Part shown: positions 1-6,922 of the stretch, piece after piece | How positions within the stretch are numbered: position 1 is the stretch's first letter | Layout: every line of letters starts with the position of its first letter | From: Clostridium saudiense | GTDB lineage: Bacteria > Bacillota > Clostridia > Clostridiales > Clostridiaceae | Assembly: GCF_000577815.1 (NCBI RefSeq) | Contig: NZ_CBYM010000020.1 | Location: 1-60,161 of the forward strand | Reading direction: 5' to 3' | Length of the DNA: 60,161 bases | The notes under the pieces: model-generated | Told to the model about the DNA's origin: nothing | The model's input: only the letters and a program-made list of their open reading frames with translations | The model's database searches: none | Program-made: the position numbers and the translations under genes

Positions 1-1
1 T

Positions 2-151
2 AAGGCGAGTGCTCTTTTGTTAAATACTAATTTTACTGTAACTGATATATCATATATGGTAGGGTACGATAATAAGGAACACTTTATTAGAACTTTTAAA
101 AAGAATTTTGGAGTCTCTCCAACTCAGCATAGAAAGGGTATTAAAAATTAA
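2..151 (+). CDS. AraC-family regulator, C-terminal end only (5' part outside window)
   Basis: The first 150 bases are open and end in TAA at 149-151. They encode the last helix-turn-helix of an AraC/XylS regulator: after a LLLNTNFTVTDISYMVGY-type stretch come HFIRTFKKNFGVSP and a short basic tail, the classic second HTH and exit motif of the family. The effector domain lies off the window, so its ligand cannot be told. The next gene on the same strand is a ROK sugar kinase about 100 bases away, which suggests a regulator of sugar use. The family call is secure; the role is inference. Confidence 0.85.
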   Translation, partial: KASALLLNTNFTVTDISYMVGYDNKEHFIRTFKKNFGVSPTQHRKGIKN

Positions 152-183
152 AAAAAATCAATTATTTTGAATAATAATAACAA

Positions 184-212
184 TTGGAAGTTAATTTAAT
201 ATAAGTTAAAAT
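184..212 (+). promoter_or_regulatory. Candidate sigma-A promoter for the ROK kinase
   Basis: TTGGAA at 184-189 and TAAAAT at 207-212 are separated by 17 bases and lie just upstream of the GAGGGGG ribosome binding site at about 241-247. The hexamers fit a vegetative promoter moderately well. In such AT-rich DNA chance matches are common. Confidence 0.35.
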
Positions 213-255
213 GTAAGTAGAAGTTTTTAAAGTAGAGTGTGAGGGGGAAGTATTT

Positions 256-1164
256 ATGGGAAATAAATATTTAGTTTTAGATATTGGTGGAAGTTCAATT
301 AAATATGCGTTAATGACTGAGTGTGTTGAATTTTTAGAAAAAGGAAAAGTTGCAACACCACAAGATTCTATTGAAAGTTTTGTAAACGTTATTGGTGATT
401 TATATGATAAATATAAAGATAAAATAGAGGGAATAGCAATAAGTATGCCTGGTTTAATAGACAGTAAAAATGGTTATGCAAGAACAGGCGGATGGCTTAG
501 ATATAATGATGATAAATATATAGTTAAAATACTTCAAGAAAGATGTCCAACTAAGATTACAATTCAAAATGATGCGAAATCAGCAGCTTTAGCAGAGGTA
601 TGGAAAGGGAGTTTAAAGGAGTATAATGATGGAATTGTAGTTGTTTTAGGCACAGGAGTGGGAGGAGCAGTAGTAAAAGATAGGAAAATACTTAATGGAA
701 AGCACTTCTTTGCAGGTGAATTTAGTTATATATGGACAGATACTACATTTGCAATAGATAGTACTGATAACATGTGGGGATATGTTAATGGTGCATCAGC
801 TTTAAATGGAGCAGTTGCAATGGCTAAAAACTTAGCTAAAGAAGAAGTTGATGGTTTTAAGGTTTTTGAACTTGTTAACTCTGGAGATAAGGAAGCTATA
901 GATGTGTTAGATAAATTTACATATCAATTAGCAGCTCAACTGTATAACTTACATTGTGTTTTAGATACTGAAGTTATAGCTATCGGTGGAGGAATTAGTG
1001 AACAAGATATATTAATAGAATATATTCAAAAAAATATTGAAAAGATATTTGATAAAGTTCCATTTGACATTCCAAGAGTTAAAGTGGTTAGATGTAAATT
1101 TAGAAATGATGCTAATTTAATTGGAGCATTATATAATTTTTTAGGATTAGAGGACAAGCAATAG
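256..1164 (+). CDS. ROK-family sugar kinase
   Basis: A 302-residue cytoplasmic kinase of the ROK family (glucokinase, N-acetylmannosamine kinase, beta-glucoside kinase and relatives). Visible motifs are the N-terminal phosphate loop DIGGSS (residues 9-14), the catalytic Asp106 in QNDAKSAA, and the second glycine loop GTGVGGAVV near 132-140. The usual CxCGxxGC zinc motif is missing, as in some beta-glucoside and hexose kinases of Firmicutes, so the sugar cannot be assigned. Start ATG follows a GAGGGGG site by 8-9 bases. A strong hairpin lies just past the stop. A decayed copy of its last 17 codons is present at 16083-16136. Confidence 0.88.
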   Translation: MGNKYLVLDIGGSSIKYALMTECVEFLEKGKVATPQDSIESFVNVIGDLYDKYKDKIEGIAISMPGLIDSKNGYARTGGWLRYNDDKYIVKILQERCPTKITIQNDAKSAALAEVWKGSLKEYNDGIVVVLGTGVGGAVVKDRKILNGKHFFAGEFSYIWTDTTFAIDSTDNMWGYVNGASALNGAVAMAKNLAKEEVDGFKVFELVNSGDKEAIDVLDKFTYQLAAQLYNLHCVLDTEVIAIGGGISEQDILIEYIQKNIEKIFDKVPFDIPRVKVVRCKFRNDANLIGALYNFLGLEDKQ

Positions 1165-1175
1165 TAAAAAAACTT

Positions 1176-1214
1176 CCTCCGGAGAAAGTTTATGAAATGA
1201 ACTCTCGCCGGAGG
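1176..1214 (-). terminator. GC-rich hairpin terminator between ROK kinase and lysR
   Basis: CCTCCGG at 1176-1182 pairs with CCGGAGG at 1208-1214, with further pairing inside. On the minus strand it is followed by a run of seven U residues, so it terminates the LysR gene. On the plus strand the tail is less U-rich. It is by far the most GC-rich hairpin in the region. Confidence 0.7.
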
Positions 1215-1245
1215 TAAATTCATTTTATAGAGAGAAATAAATTCA

Positions 1246-2115
1246 TTATTTGCTTAAATAGTCTTTAAAATTTTTTTCAATTTTAGATAATTTCTTATCC
1301 TTTAAATGAACTAAGCATAAATTACTATGTATTTTTTCTTTCAACAAAACAACAGAAATATTTTTCTTATCAAAACATTCTACAGTTTTTCTCATAAGTG
1401 GAGAAATACCCATGCCAGCAGAAACAAGACCTATAATATTTTCTATCCTACTATTAAAACAAACAACATTAGGCTCAAATGAAGCTTTCATACATTCACT
1501 TACAAAGAAATCATAAACACCAGAATTCTTTCCTAAGGAAATAAAACTTTCATTTGATAATTCAGAAATAGAAACATACTTCCTTTTTGAAAGGGGATGA
1601 GATTTAGGAACAATTAACACAAGTTCATCTTGAGCTAAAGGAGTAATATCTAAGTTCGAATAATCTAATGTGTCACTTCTTAAAAATGCAAAGTCTATTT
1701 TTTGAGAGAATAATAAATTTAATATATCAGCGTGCTCTCCTTCATGGAAAGTAAGTTGTAAATCAGTAACTGTATTTTTAAAACTTCCAATAAGTTTTGC
1801 AATATTATATTGATTTATTACTGGAATATATCCAATAGATAATTTAGGGAATGAAGAGGTAAATTTATTTAAATCAAGTATTAGTTCATCATAATTACTA
1901 ACTATATTTATAGCATATTTTTTTAATGAAATACCTGCATCTGTTAACTTAACATGGCGAGTACATCTTTCAAAAAGTACACAATTAAGTTCACTTTCTA
2001 ATTTTTTTATATGTTTAGATAATGAAGATTGAGATATACATAATTCTTCAGCAGCCAAAGAAAAGCTATTATATTTTTCTACACTTAAGAAGTATTTTAA
2101 GCTTTCTATATTCAT
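1246..2115 (-). CDS. LysR-family transcriptional regulator, probable regulator of gallate/tannin genes
   Basis: A 289-residue LTTR: an N-terminal winged HTH (AAEELCISQSSLSKHIKKLE, about residues 20-40), then a two-lobed periplasmic-binding-like effector domain from about residue 90. It is divergent from the LpdD-UbiX-UbiD operon, the usual arrangement for an LTTR and its target. The 196-base gap holds a palindrome with LTTR-type T-N11-A spacing (2192-2214), and the same core recurs in front of the tannase gene (8411-8445). In lactobacilli a LysR regulator (TanR) sits with tannase and gallate decarboxylase genes. The family is sure; the effector (gallate or a related phenol) is inferred from context. 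Confidence 0.88.
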   Translation of the reverse strand: MNIESLKYFLSVEKYNSFSLAAEELCISQSSLSKHIKKLESELNCVLFERCTRHVKLTDAGISLKKYAINIVSNYDELILDLNKFTSSFPKLSIGYIPVINQYNIAKLIGSFKNTVTDLQLTFHEGEHADILNLLFSQKIDFAFLRSDTLDYSNLDITPLAQDELVLIVPKSHPLSKRKYVSISELSNESFISLGKNSGVYDFFVSECMKASFEPNVVCFNSRIENIIGLVSAGMGISPLMRKTVECFDKKNISVVLLKEKIHSNLCLVHLKDKKLSKIEKNFKDYLSK

Positions 2116-2191
2116 AAGTTTATCACCGTCATTTCTGAAATATATTAATATTATATCACGATAATTATTAAGGAATGGACATATATTTCGA

Positions 2192-2214
2192 ATTTATTCC
2201 AAAATGGAATAAAT
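2192..2214. promoter_or_regulatory. Palindromic LTTR-type operator in the lysR-lpdD gap
   Basis: ATTTATTCC at 2192-2200 and GGAATAAAT at 2206-2214 form a perfect 9-bp inverted repeat around a 5-base spacer. The core ATTCC-N5-GGAAT fits the T-N11-A rule of LysR regulators. It lies about 77 bases from the lysR start and 98 from the lpdD start, and its core is repeated exactly upstream of the tannase gene. Confidence 0.6.
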
Positions 2215-2311
2215 GTATATTAATTAAAGAATTGTTCATTAAGATAGTGTTAAATATAATTTGAGTATATAGTAGTAACTTTAAAAAACTTTGAGAAATA
2301 GGGAAAATTAT

Positions 2312-2683
2312 ATGATAAAAATAGAACGTTGTTATAAAAATATAAATATAAAATTAGAGGCAATATTCGTAGGTGATGATTTGTGTGCAGTAGTAACAGG
2401 AGGGGATAAGCCTCATGTTGGAGCAATATCTGTGTATTCAAAAGAAGAGGGAATAAAAACAATTTCTTTGAAAAATCATAAGGATTATATTATTGGAGAG
2501 ATTTTTATAAACAGTATAAAAGATAGTTTTAATGGAAATATATCTGTGAGCTGTGGGATACATATAGATAATATATCAAAAGAGCAGATAGAAGATGTCT
2601 ATGAATGTTGTAATAAAATTTTCCAAGAATCAAAGGTGGAACTTTATAAAGTTACTACTAATTTAAATGAGGTGGAAAAATGA
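2312..2683 (+). CDS. lpdD: LpdD-like protein (prenylated-flavin chaperone-like, decarboxylase subunit D)
   Basis: A 123-residue protein with a GGDKPHVGA block (residues 30-38), which I recognise from the LpdD-like family encoded beside UbiD-type phenolic acid decarboxylases, such as subunit D of gallate decarboxylase. The start at 2312 is chosen because AGGG at 2300-2303 precedes that ATG by 8 bases; an in-frame TTG at 2291 lacks a good site. Its stop overlaps the ATG of the UbiX gene (ATGA at 2680-2683), so the two are translationally coupled. In the family the small subunit is thought to help maturation with prenylated FMN; that role is not shown by the sequence. Confidence 0.72.
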   Translation: MIKIERCYKNINIKLEAIFVGDDLCAVVTGGDKPHVGAISVYSKEEGIKTISLKNHKDYIIGEIFINSIKDSFNGNISVSCGIHIDNISKEQIEDVYECCNKIFQESKVELYKVTTNLNEVEK

Positions 2684-3249
2684 ATTTAGTTATAGGAGTT
2701 ACTGGAGCAACTGGCACTGTATATGCAGTTAGGTTACTTGAATATTTAAAAGACATAGAAGAAATAAAAACTCACTTAATAATGAGTAAATGGGCAATTA
2801 ATAATTTAGAAGTTGAAACAGATTATTCATTAGATTATGTTTATGATTTAGCTGACTTTATACATAATAATGATGAGTTAGGAGCTTGTGTTGCGAGCGG
2901 TTCTTTTTTAACCGATGGAATGATTATTCTTCCTTGTAGTATGAAGACACTAAGCAGTATAAGTAATGGATTTTCAACTACATTAATAGATAGGGCTGCA
3001 GATGTAATGATTAAGGAAGGAAGAAAATTAGTTATTTCACCTAGAGAAACACCTTTAAGTTCAATACATTTAGAAAATATGCTAAAACTTTCAAAGTTAG
3101 GGGTTAGAATAGTGCCACCAATGCCAGGATTTTATTCAAATCCTAAATCTTTAGATGATATTATAAATCATCATATTATGAAAATATTAGATCAATTTAA
3201 TATAAATATAAGAAATGATTTAAGATGGAAGGTAAATGAGTATGAATAA
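2680..3249 (+). CDS. lpdB: UbiX/Pad1-family flavin prenyltransferase
   Basis: A 189-residue flavoprotein matching UbiX, which prenylates reduced FMN to make the prenyl-FMN cofactor of UbiD decarboxylases. Visible features are the N-terminal GVTGATG flavin loop, the LPCSMKTLSSISNG segment, and the RETPLSSIHLENMLKL helix near residue 125 that binds the phosphate of the prenyl donor. It sits between the LpdD and UbiD genes, overlapping both (4 and 14 bases), so cofactor maker and user are made together. L. plantarum LpdB is of very similar length. UbiX identity is secure; the lpdB name rests on context. Confidence 0.88.
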   Translation: MNLVIGVTGATGTVYAVRLLEYLKDIEEIKTHLIMSKWAINNLEVETDYSLDYVYDLADFIHNNDELGACVASGSFLTDGMIILPCSMKTLSSISNGFSTTLIDRAADVMIKEGRKLVISPRETPLSSIHLENMLKLSKLGVRIVPPMPGFYSNPKSLDDIINHHIMKILDQFNINIRNDLRWKVNEYE

Positions 3250-4723
3250 AGTAGAAATTAATGATTTAAGAAGTGCTATTGAATACTTAAAAGATATTAA
3301 AGGACAATTAGTTAAAAGTGATGTTGAAGTAAATCCACATGGTGAACTTGCAGGGGTATATAGATATGTTGGTGCTGGAGGAACTGTAAGGAGACCAACA
3401 AAGATAGGGCCAGCTATGATTTTTAATAATATTAAAGGTCATAAAGACGCTAAAGTTATAATCGGTCTTTTAGCTAGTAGAGAAAGAGTTGGTATGCTTT
3501 TAGGTTGTGAATCTAAAAAGTTAGGTTTTTTATTGAATGAAGCAGTAAAGAATCCAATAAATCCAATTATAATAGAAAATGAAAATGCACCGTGTCAAGA
3601 GGTTGTACATTATGCAACAGATGAAGATTTTGATATAAGAAAAATATTACCTGCACCTACTAATACAGAAGAGGATGCTGGACCATATATAACTTTAGGA
3701 ATGTGTTATGCAAGAGATCCTGAAACTGGAGAAGGGGATGTTACAATTCATCGCTTATGTTTACAAGGTAAGGATGAATTATCAATGTTCTTTACACCTG
3801 GGGTAAGACATTTAGATGCATTTAGAAAAAAGGCGGAGGAAAGTGGACAACCTTTACCAATATCTATTAGTATAGGTGTTGATCCTGCAATTGAAATAGC
3901 ATCATGTTTTGAACCACCAACTACACCAATTGGATTTAATGAATTATCTATAGCTGGAGCAATAAGAAAGAAACCAGTTGAAATGGTAAAATGTTTAACT
4001 GTTGATGAAGCTGCAATTGCAAGAGCTGAATATGTAATTGAAGGTGAGTTAGTACCTAATAAGAGAGTAAGAGAGGATATGAATACAAACACTGGAAAGG
4101 CAATGCCTGAGTTTCCAGGTTACACAGGTGAAGCTGCTAAAGAATTACCTGTAATTAGAGTAAAAGCTATAACTCATAGAAAAAATCCAATAATGCAAAC
4201 TTGTATAGGACCAAGTGAAGAGCATGTTAATATGGCTGGGATTCCAACAGAAGCAAGTATAATTCAAATGGTTGAAAAAGCAATGCCAGGTAGACTTGTA
4301 AATGTATATGCTCATCCAGCAGGTGGTGGAAAATATATGGCTATATTACAAATTAAAAAGAGTATGGCTAGTGATCAAGGTAGAGAAAGACAAGCGGCAT
4401 TATTGGCATTATCAGCATTTTCAGAATTAAAAACTGTAATATTAGTTGATGAAGATGTAGATCCATTTGATAGTAATGATGTTTTATGGGCATTAAATAC
4501 TAGATATCAAGGGGATATTGATACAATATTTATTCCAGGAGTAAGATGTCATCCTTTAGATCCTTCACAAAGTCCCGAATATAGTTGGACTATTAGAGAT
4601 AGGGGGATAGCGTGCAAAACTATATTTGATTGTACTGTACCTTATGAATTAAAAGATAAATTTAAGAGAGCTAAATTTACTGAAGTGGATTTAGAGAAGT
4701 TTAAAATAGAAGATTATAAATAA
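3236..4723 (+). CDS. lpdC: UbiD-family hydroxyarylic acid decarboxylase (probable gallate decarboxylase)
   Basis: A 495-residue UbiD-family enzyme that removes a ring carboxyl from a phenolic acid using prenylated FMN. The body carries the conserved family blocks, including CIGPSEEHVNMAGIPTEASI in the second half and the C-terminal DRGIACKTIFDCTVP stretch. Length fits LpdC of L. plantarum (about 490 residues) and clostridial 4-hydroxybenzoate decarboxylases. Two in-frame ATGs (3236, 3242) share a GGAAGG site at 3227-3232; I kept the first. Because a tannase lies 2.2 kb away with the same upstream palindrome, gallate to pyrogallol is the best guess. 4-hydroxybenzoate or protocatechuate remain possible. 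Confidence 0.85.
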   Translation: MSMNKVEINDLRSAIEYLKDIKGQLVKSDVEVNPHGELAGVYRYVGAGGTVRRPTKIGPAMIFNNIKGHKDAKVIIGLLASRERVGMLLGCESKKLGFLLNEAVKNPINPIIIENENAPCQEVVHYATDEDFDIRKILPAPTNTEEDAGPYITLGMCYARDPETGEGDVTIHRLCLQGKDELSMFFTPGVRHLDAFRKKAEESGQPLPISISIGVDPAIEIASCFEPPTTPIGFNELSIAGAIRKKPVEMVKCLTVDEAAIARAEYVIEGELVPNKRVREDMNTNTGKAMPEFPGYTGEAAKELPVIRVKAITHRKNPIMQTCIGPSEEHVNMAGIPTEASIIQMVEKAMPGRLVNVYAHPAGGGKYMAILQIKKSMASDQGRERQAALLALSAFSELKTVILVDEDVDPFDSNDVLWALNTRYQGDIDTIFIPGVRCHPLDPSQSPEYSWTIRDRGIACKTIFDCTVPYELKDKFKRAKFTEVDLEKFKIEDYK

Positions 4724-4732
4724 TAGTCAATA

Positions 4733-4762
4733 AGAGACATCAAAATAACTTTTGATGTCTCT
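4733..4762. terminator. Bidirectional terminator after the decarboxylase operon
   Basis: A 13-bp perfect stem, AGAGACATCAAAA (4733-4745) with TTTTGATGTCTCT (4750-4762), around a TAAC loop. It lies between convergent genes (UbiD and TIGR04076 protein) and has A/T-rich flanks on both sides. Confidence 0.75.
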
Positions 4763-4768
4763 ATTAAA

Positions 4769-5107
4769 TTATTTAATAGGTTCGTAGTTAATTTTAGATT
4801 GTTCATTAGTTGATTCAATTTTAAAAATTACTGGGCGAATACCGTCATTACAGGAGCAAATTGCTATTCCCTTTTGATCTATCCAATCTTCATAATAAAA
4901 TTTGTCACAGCCATGAGATATAGCAAAAACATATTGATACATAGCTTTCCAAGCTTCATCACATAATCCTTCAGGTTTTGAATAATCTCCATAAAATATA
5001 TCTCCTACTTTATGCATAGGACATTTTCCAAGATTCTTGCAACCATATTGTTTTGCTAAATCTTCATGGAATGTTGTTTTAAGAACTTCAATTTTACACT
5101 TTTTCAT
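4769..5107 (-). CDS. TIGR04076 family Cys-rich small protein
   Basis: A 112-residue protein of the TIGR04076 family. It has the expected scattered cysteines (C4, CKN, KCPMH), the GLCDEAW block in the middle and the closing ICSCNDGIRPVIFKIES motif. The function of the family is not known to me; the conserved cysteines suggest metal or redox chemistry. AAAGGAG precedes the ATG by 7-8 bases. It is divergent from an HxlR-type regulator, and the 130-base gap holds an inverted repeat (5175-5199), so it is probably the target of that regulator. Confidence 0.8.
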   Translation of the reverse strand: MKKCKIEVLKTTFHEDLAKQYGCKNLGKCPMHKVGDIFYGDYSKPEGLCDEAWKAMYQYVFAISHGCDKFYYEDWIDQKGIAICSCNDGIRPVIFKIESTNEQSKINYEPIK

Positions 5108-5174
5108 AAAATTCCATCTCCTTTAACTATCTTTTACGAATATGAGTATATGTGGTATTTTATATTTAAACAAG

Positions 5175-5199
5175 TATGCACTTTTAGGTAAAGTACACA
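5175..5199. promoter_or_regulatory. Candidate HxlR operator
   Basis: TATGCACTTT at 5175-5184 and AAAGTACACA at 5190-5199 form an inverted repeat matching at 8 of 10 positions around TAGGT. It sits in the gap between the divergent TIGR04076 and hxlR genes, where such regulators usually bind. Confidence 0.5.
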
Positions 5200-5237
5200 C
5201 CTTTGGGTTAGTATTAAATTTTTAAGAGGGTGAAAAA

Positions 5238-5579
5238 ATGAGTATGAAGGACTTGGAAAATTCAGATTTAACAGATATTAAGTCTACTCCTTTTGGATAT
5301 ACGCTTTCAATTATAGGTGGAAAATGGAAGATGATAATAATGTTTTGGTTGGTGGAGTATGAAGTATTAAGATATGGGGAACTGAAGAGGTGTATAGGGC
5401 AAATAAGTGATAAAATATTAAATAATCAATTAAAAGAATTAGAGAAGGATGGAATTATTATTAGAAAAGAATATCCTCAAATTCCCCCAAGGGTAGAATA
5501 TAGACTTTCAAAACGTGGTTTATCTTTAATGCCCATTTTAGAAGAGATGTGTAAATGGGGAGAAGTCAATAAAATTTAA
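5238..5579 (+). CDS. HxlR-family winged-helix regulator
   Basis: A 113-residue MarR-like winged helix protein of the HxlR (DUF24) group. The pattern is typical: GYTLSIIGGKWKMIIMFWL, then LRYGELKRCIGQISDKILNNQLKELEKDGIIIRKEY, then PRVEYRLSKRGLSLMPILEEMCKWGE. Many members sense reactive electrophiles, quinones or disulfide stress through an N-terminal cysteine; the only clear cysteines here are in the recognition region and near the C-terminus. Pyrogallol auto-oxidises to quinones, so a quinone-sensing role beside a gallate pathway is attractive, but it is inference. GAGGG lies 7-8 bases before the ATG. Confidence 0.85.
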   Translation: MSMKDLENSDLTDIKSTPFGYTLSIIGGKWKMIIMFWLVEYEVLRYGELKRCIGQISDKILNNQLKELEKDGIIIRKEYPQIPPRVEYRLSKRGLSLMPILEEMCKWGEVNKI

Positions 5580-5648
5580 ATTTATTTAAGTAATTTTAGT
5601 ATTTAAAGTATATAAGAATACATAATTTTAACTTTAGGTATTCTTAAA

Positions 5649-5690
5649 ATAATTTTTGTTTTGATACTATGTTATACATCAAAATAAATA
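5649..5690 (-). repeat. Imperfect copy of the tannase 3' end
   Basis: These 42 bases match 6916-6957 at 35 positions in the same orientation, including the identical 13-mer GATACTATGTTAT. The downstream copy contains the last codons and stop of the tannase gene; this copy has no intact gene attached. The two copies flank the 5875-6714 membrane protein gene. In AT-rich DNA a chance match of this length is unlikely but not excluded. Confidence 0.4.
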
Positions 5691-5874
5691 GCTAAAGATA
5701 AAACTACTAATAAGTTTTAGTAATATTTTTGAATTTGAAAGATGTAACTAACTATTAAGTGTTTACATATAATACAAGTAGAATTTAGGATATTAGTAGT
5801 TTATTTAAATAATTAATTTGGTATTTTAGTTTGTGAAGCTTTATGTATGACAATAAATATGGGGTAAACTATAT

Positions 5875-6714
5875 ATGGGGTGTAAGAGAGCGAAAAATAA
5901 GAAGGATAAAGAGCAAATTAAGAACATATCTAAGAGCGATGAATTTCAATTATCATTATTAAATCTGCAAGTAAAGATAATTTTAATATATATGATATCC
6001 AATATATTTCTTTTCGGTGGTACACTTCAGAGTATAAATATAAGTTGTAATAAAAAAGCTTCAGATAGTAATCCCAATATATTATTAATTGAAGGGCAAT
6101 ATTTAGCCTTAATTGCAAGTATATTAATTTCTTATGTAGATTTTAGCAGATATAATGAACTAAATGAAAGATATAAAAAAGGAGAGATAAATAAGTCATT
6201 AGAACCAGAAGCTTTAATAAAGCAAGCATCTATACTTACAATCATACTATATGAATTGAATGTAGTTGTATTCGTGGAAATATATAAAGTTAGTCTTGTT
6301 ATAGATAGTTCTAAATGTGATAAAAAACATATAGATAGATTATATTTACAAGCAGCATGTTTTATAATGAGGTTTTATGGTGACTATTTTTTGTTAAGTG
6401 CTACATTAAAAAGTATTAATTTAATAAAAAGCAAATACGATAAAAGAATAGACAAAATTGAAAATCCTGATGTAGATGCAGTAATTGCAGCAGAAATTTA
6501 TGTTATACAAAGGGGAGTACTTTATGATATTAGTTGTAATGAATTAGAAGATTTAATGAATAGCAGTGATGAGTTTGAAAAGGAGTTATTACTTTTACCT
6601 AAACAAATTTTAGTAGTTGCAAATATATTTGGAGTTGTAGCAAATATAATTTCTTTAATTGGATTTATTAAATTATATAATAGGAATTCTAATGAACCTA
6701 TTTTTGGTAGATAA
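5875..6714 (+). CDS. Unknown multi-pass membrane protein, internally duplicated, paralogue of the 36207 gene
   Basis: I do not recognise this 279-residue protein. It starts with a basic cytoplasmic-looking tail (KRAKNKKDKEQIKN) and then alternates hydrophobic helices (about 34-56, 70-90, 117-137, 150-175 and 240-268). Residues about 24-137 resemble the 36207-36701 protein: LSLLNLQ...IYM, then RYNELNERYKKGEINKSLEPE against RYNILYEEKERGEIDYSLEPN. Residues about 150-279 look like a second, more diverged copy, with TLKSINLIKSKYDK against TVQGIELIYSKYNN and the same IFG end. The ribosome site is weak (GGGG 12 bases before the ATG). A hairpin follows, and the gene lies between two copies of a 42-base repeat. 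Function unknown. Confidence 0.7.
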   Translation: MGCKRAKNKKDKEQIKNISKSDEFQLSLLNLQVKIILIYMISNIFLFGGTLQSINISCNKKASDSNPNILLIEGQYLALIASILISYVDFSRYNELNERYKKGEINKSLEPEALIKQASILTIILYELNVVVFVEIYKVSLVIDSSKCDKKHIDRLYLQAACFIMRFYGDYFLLSATLKSINLIKSKYDKRIDKIENPDVDAVIAAEIYVIQRGVLYDISCNELEDLMNSSDEFEKELLLLPKQILVVANIFGVVANIISLIGFIKLYNRNSNEPIFGR

Positions 6715-6815
6715 AAGTAGATTATTTTTAAGGATTTTTACAGATGCATTATTAGAAGGTGCATTTTTTATAATGTAAATCTAGGGATATAAGGTATACA
6801 AAGATGTATTATGAT

Positions 6816-6859
6816 AAAAGTAGATATATGTATTTTTAATAATAAGTATATCTACTTTT
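6816..6859. terminator. Bidirectional terminator between membrane protein and tannase genes
   Basis: AAAAGTAGATATA at 6816-6828 pairs perfectly with TATATCTACTTTT at 6847-6859, with T/A-rich flanks on both sides. It serves the convergent genes ending at 6714 (+) and 6923 (-). Confidence 0.6.
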
Positions 6860-6922
6860 ATTATTTTAAGACTACTGATATAAGAGCAAAAAAGAATACT
6901 TTATATTTGATTATAATAATTT

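Noticed and set aside
2291..2311. Upstream TTG start for the LpdD-like gene
   Set aside because: It overlaps the Shine-Dalgarno sequence AGGG that serves the ATG at 2312 and adds a non-conserved MRNRENY segment.
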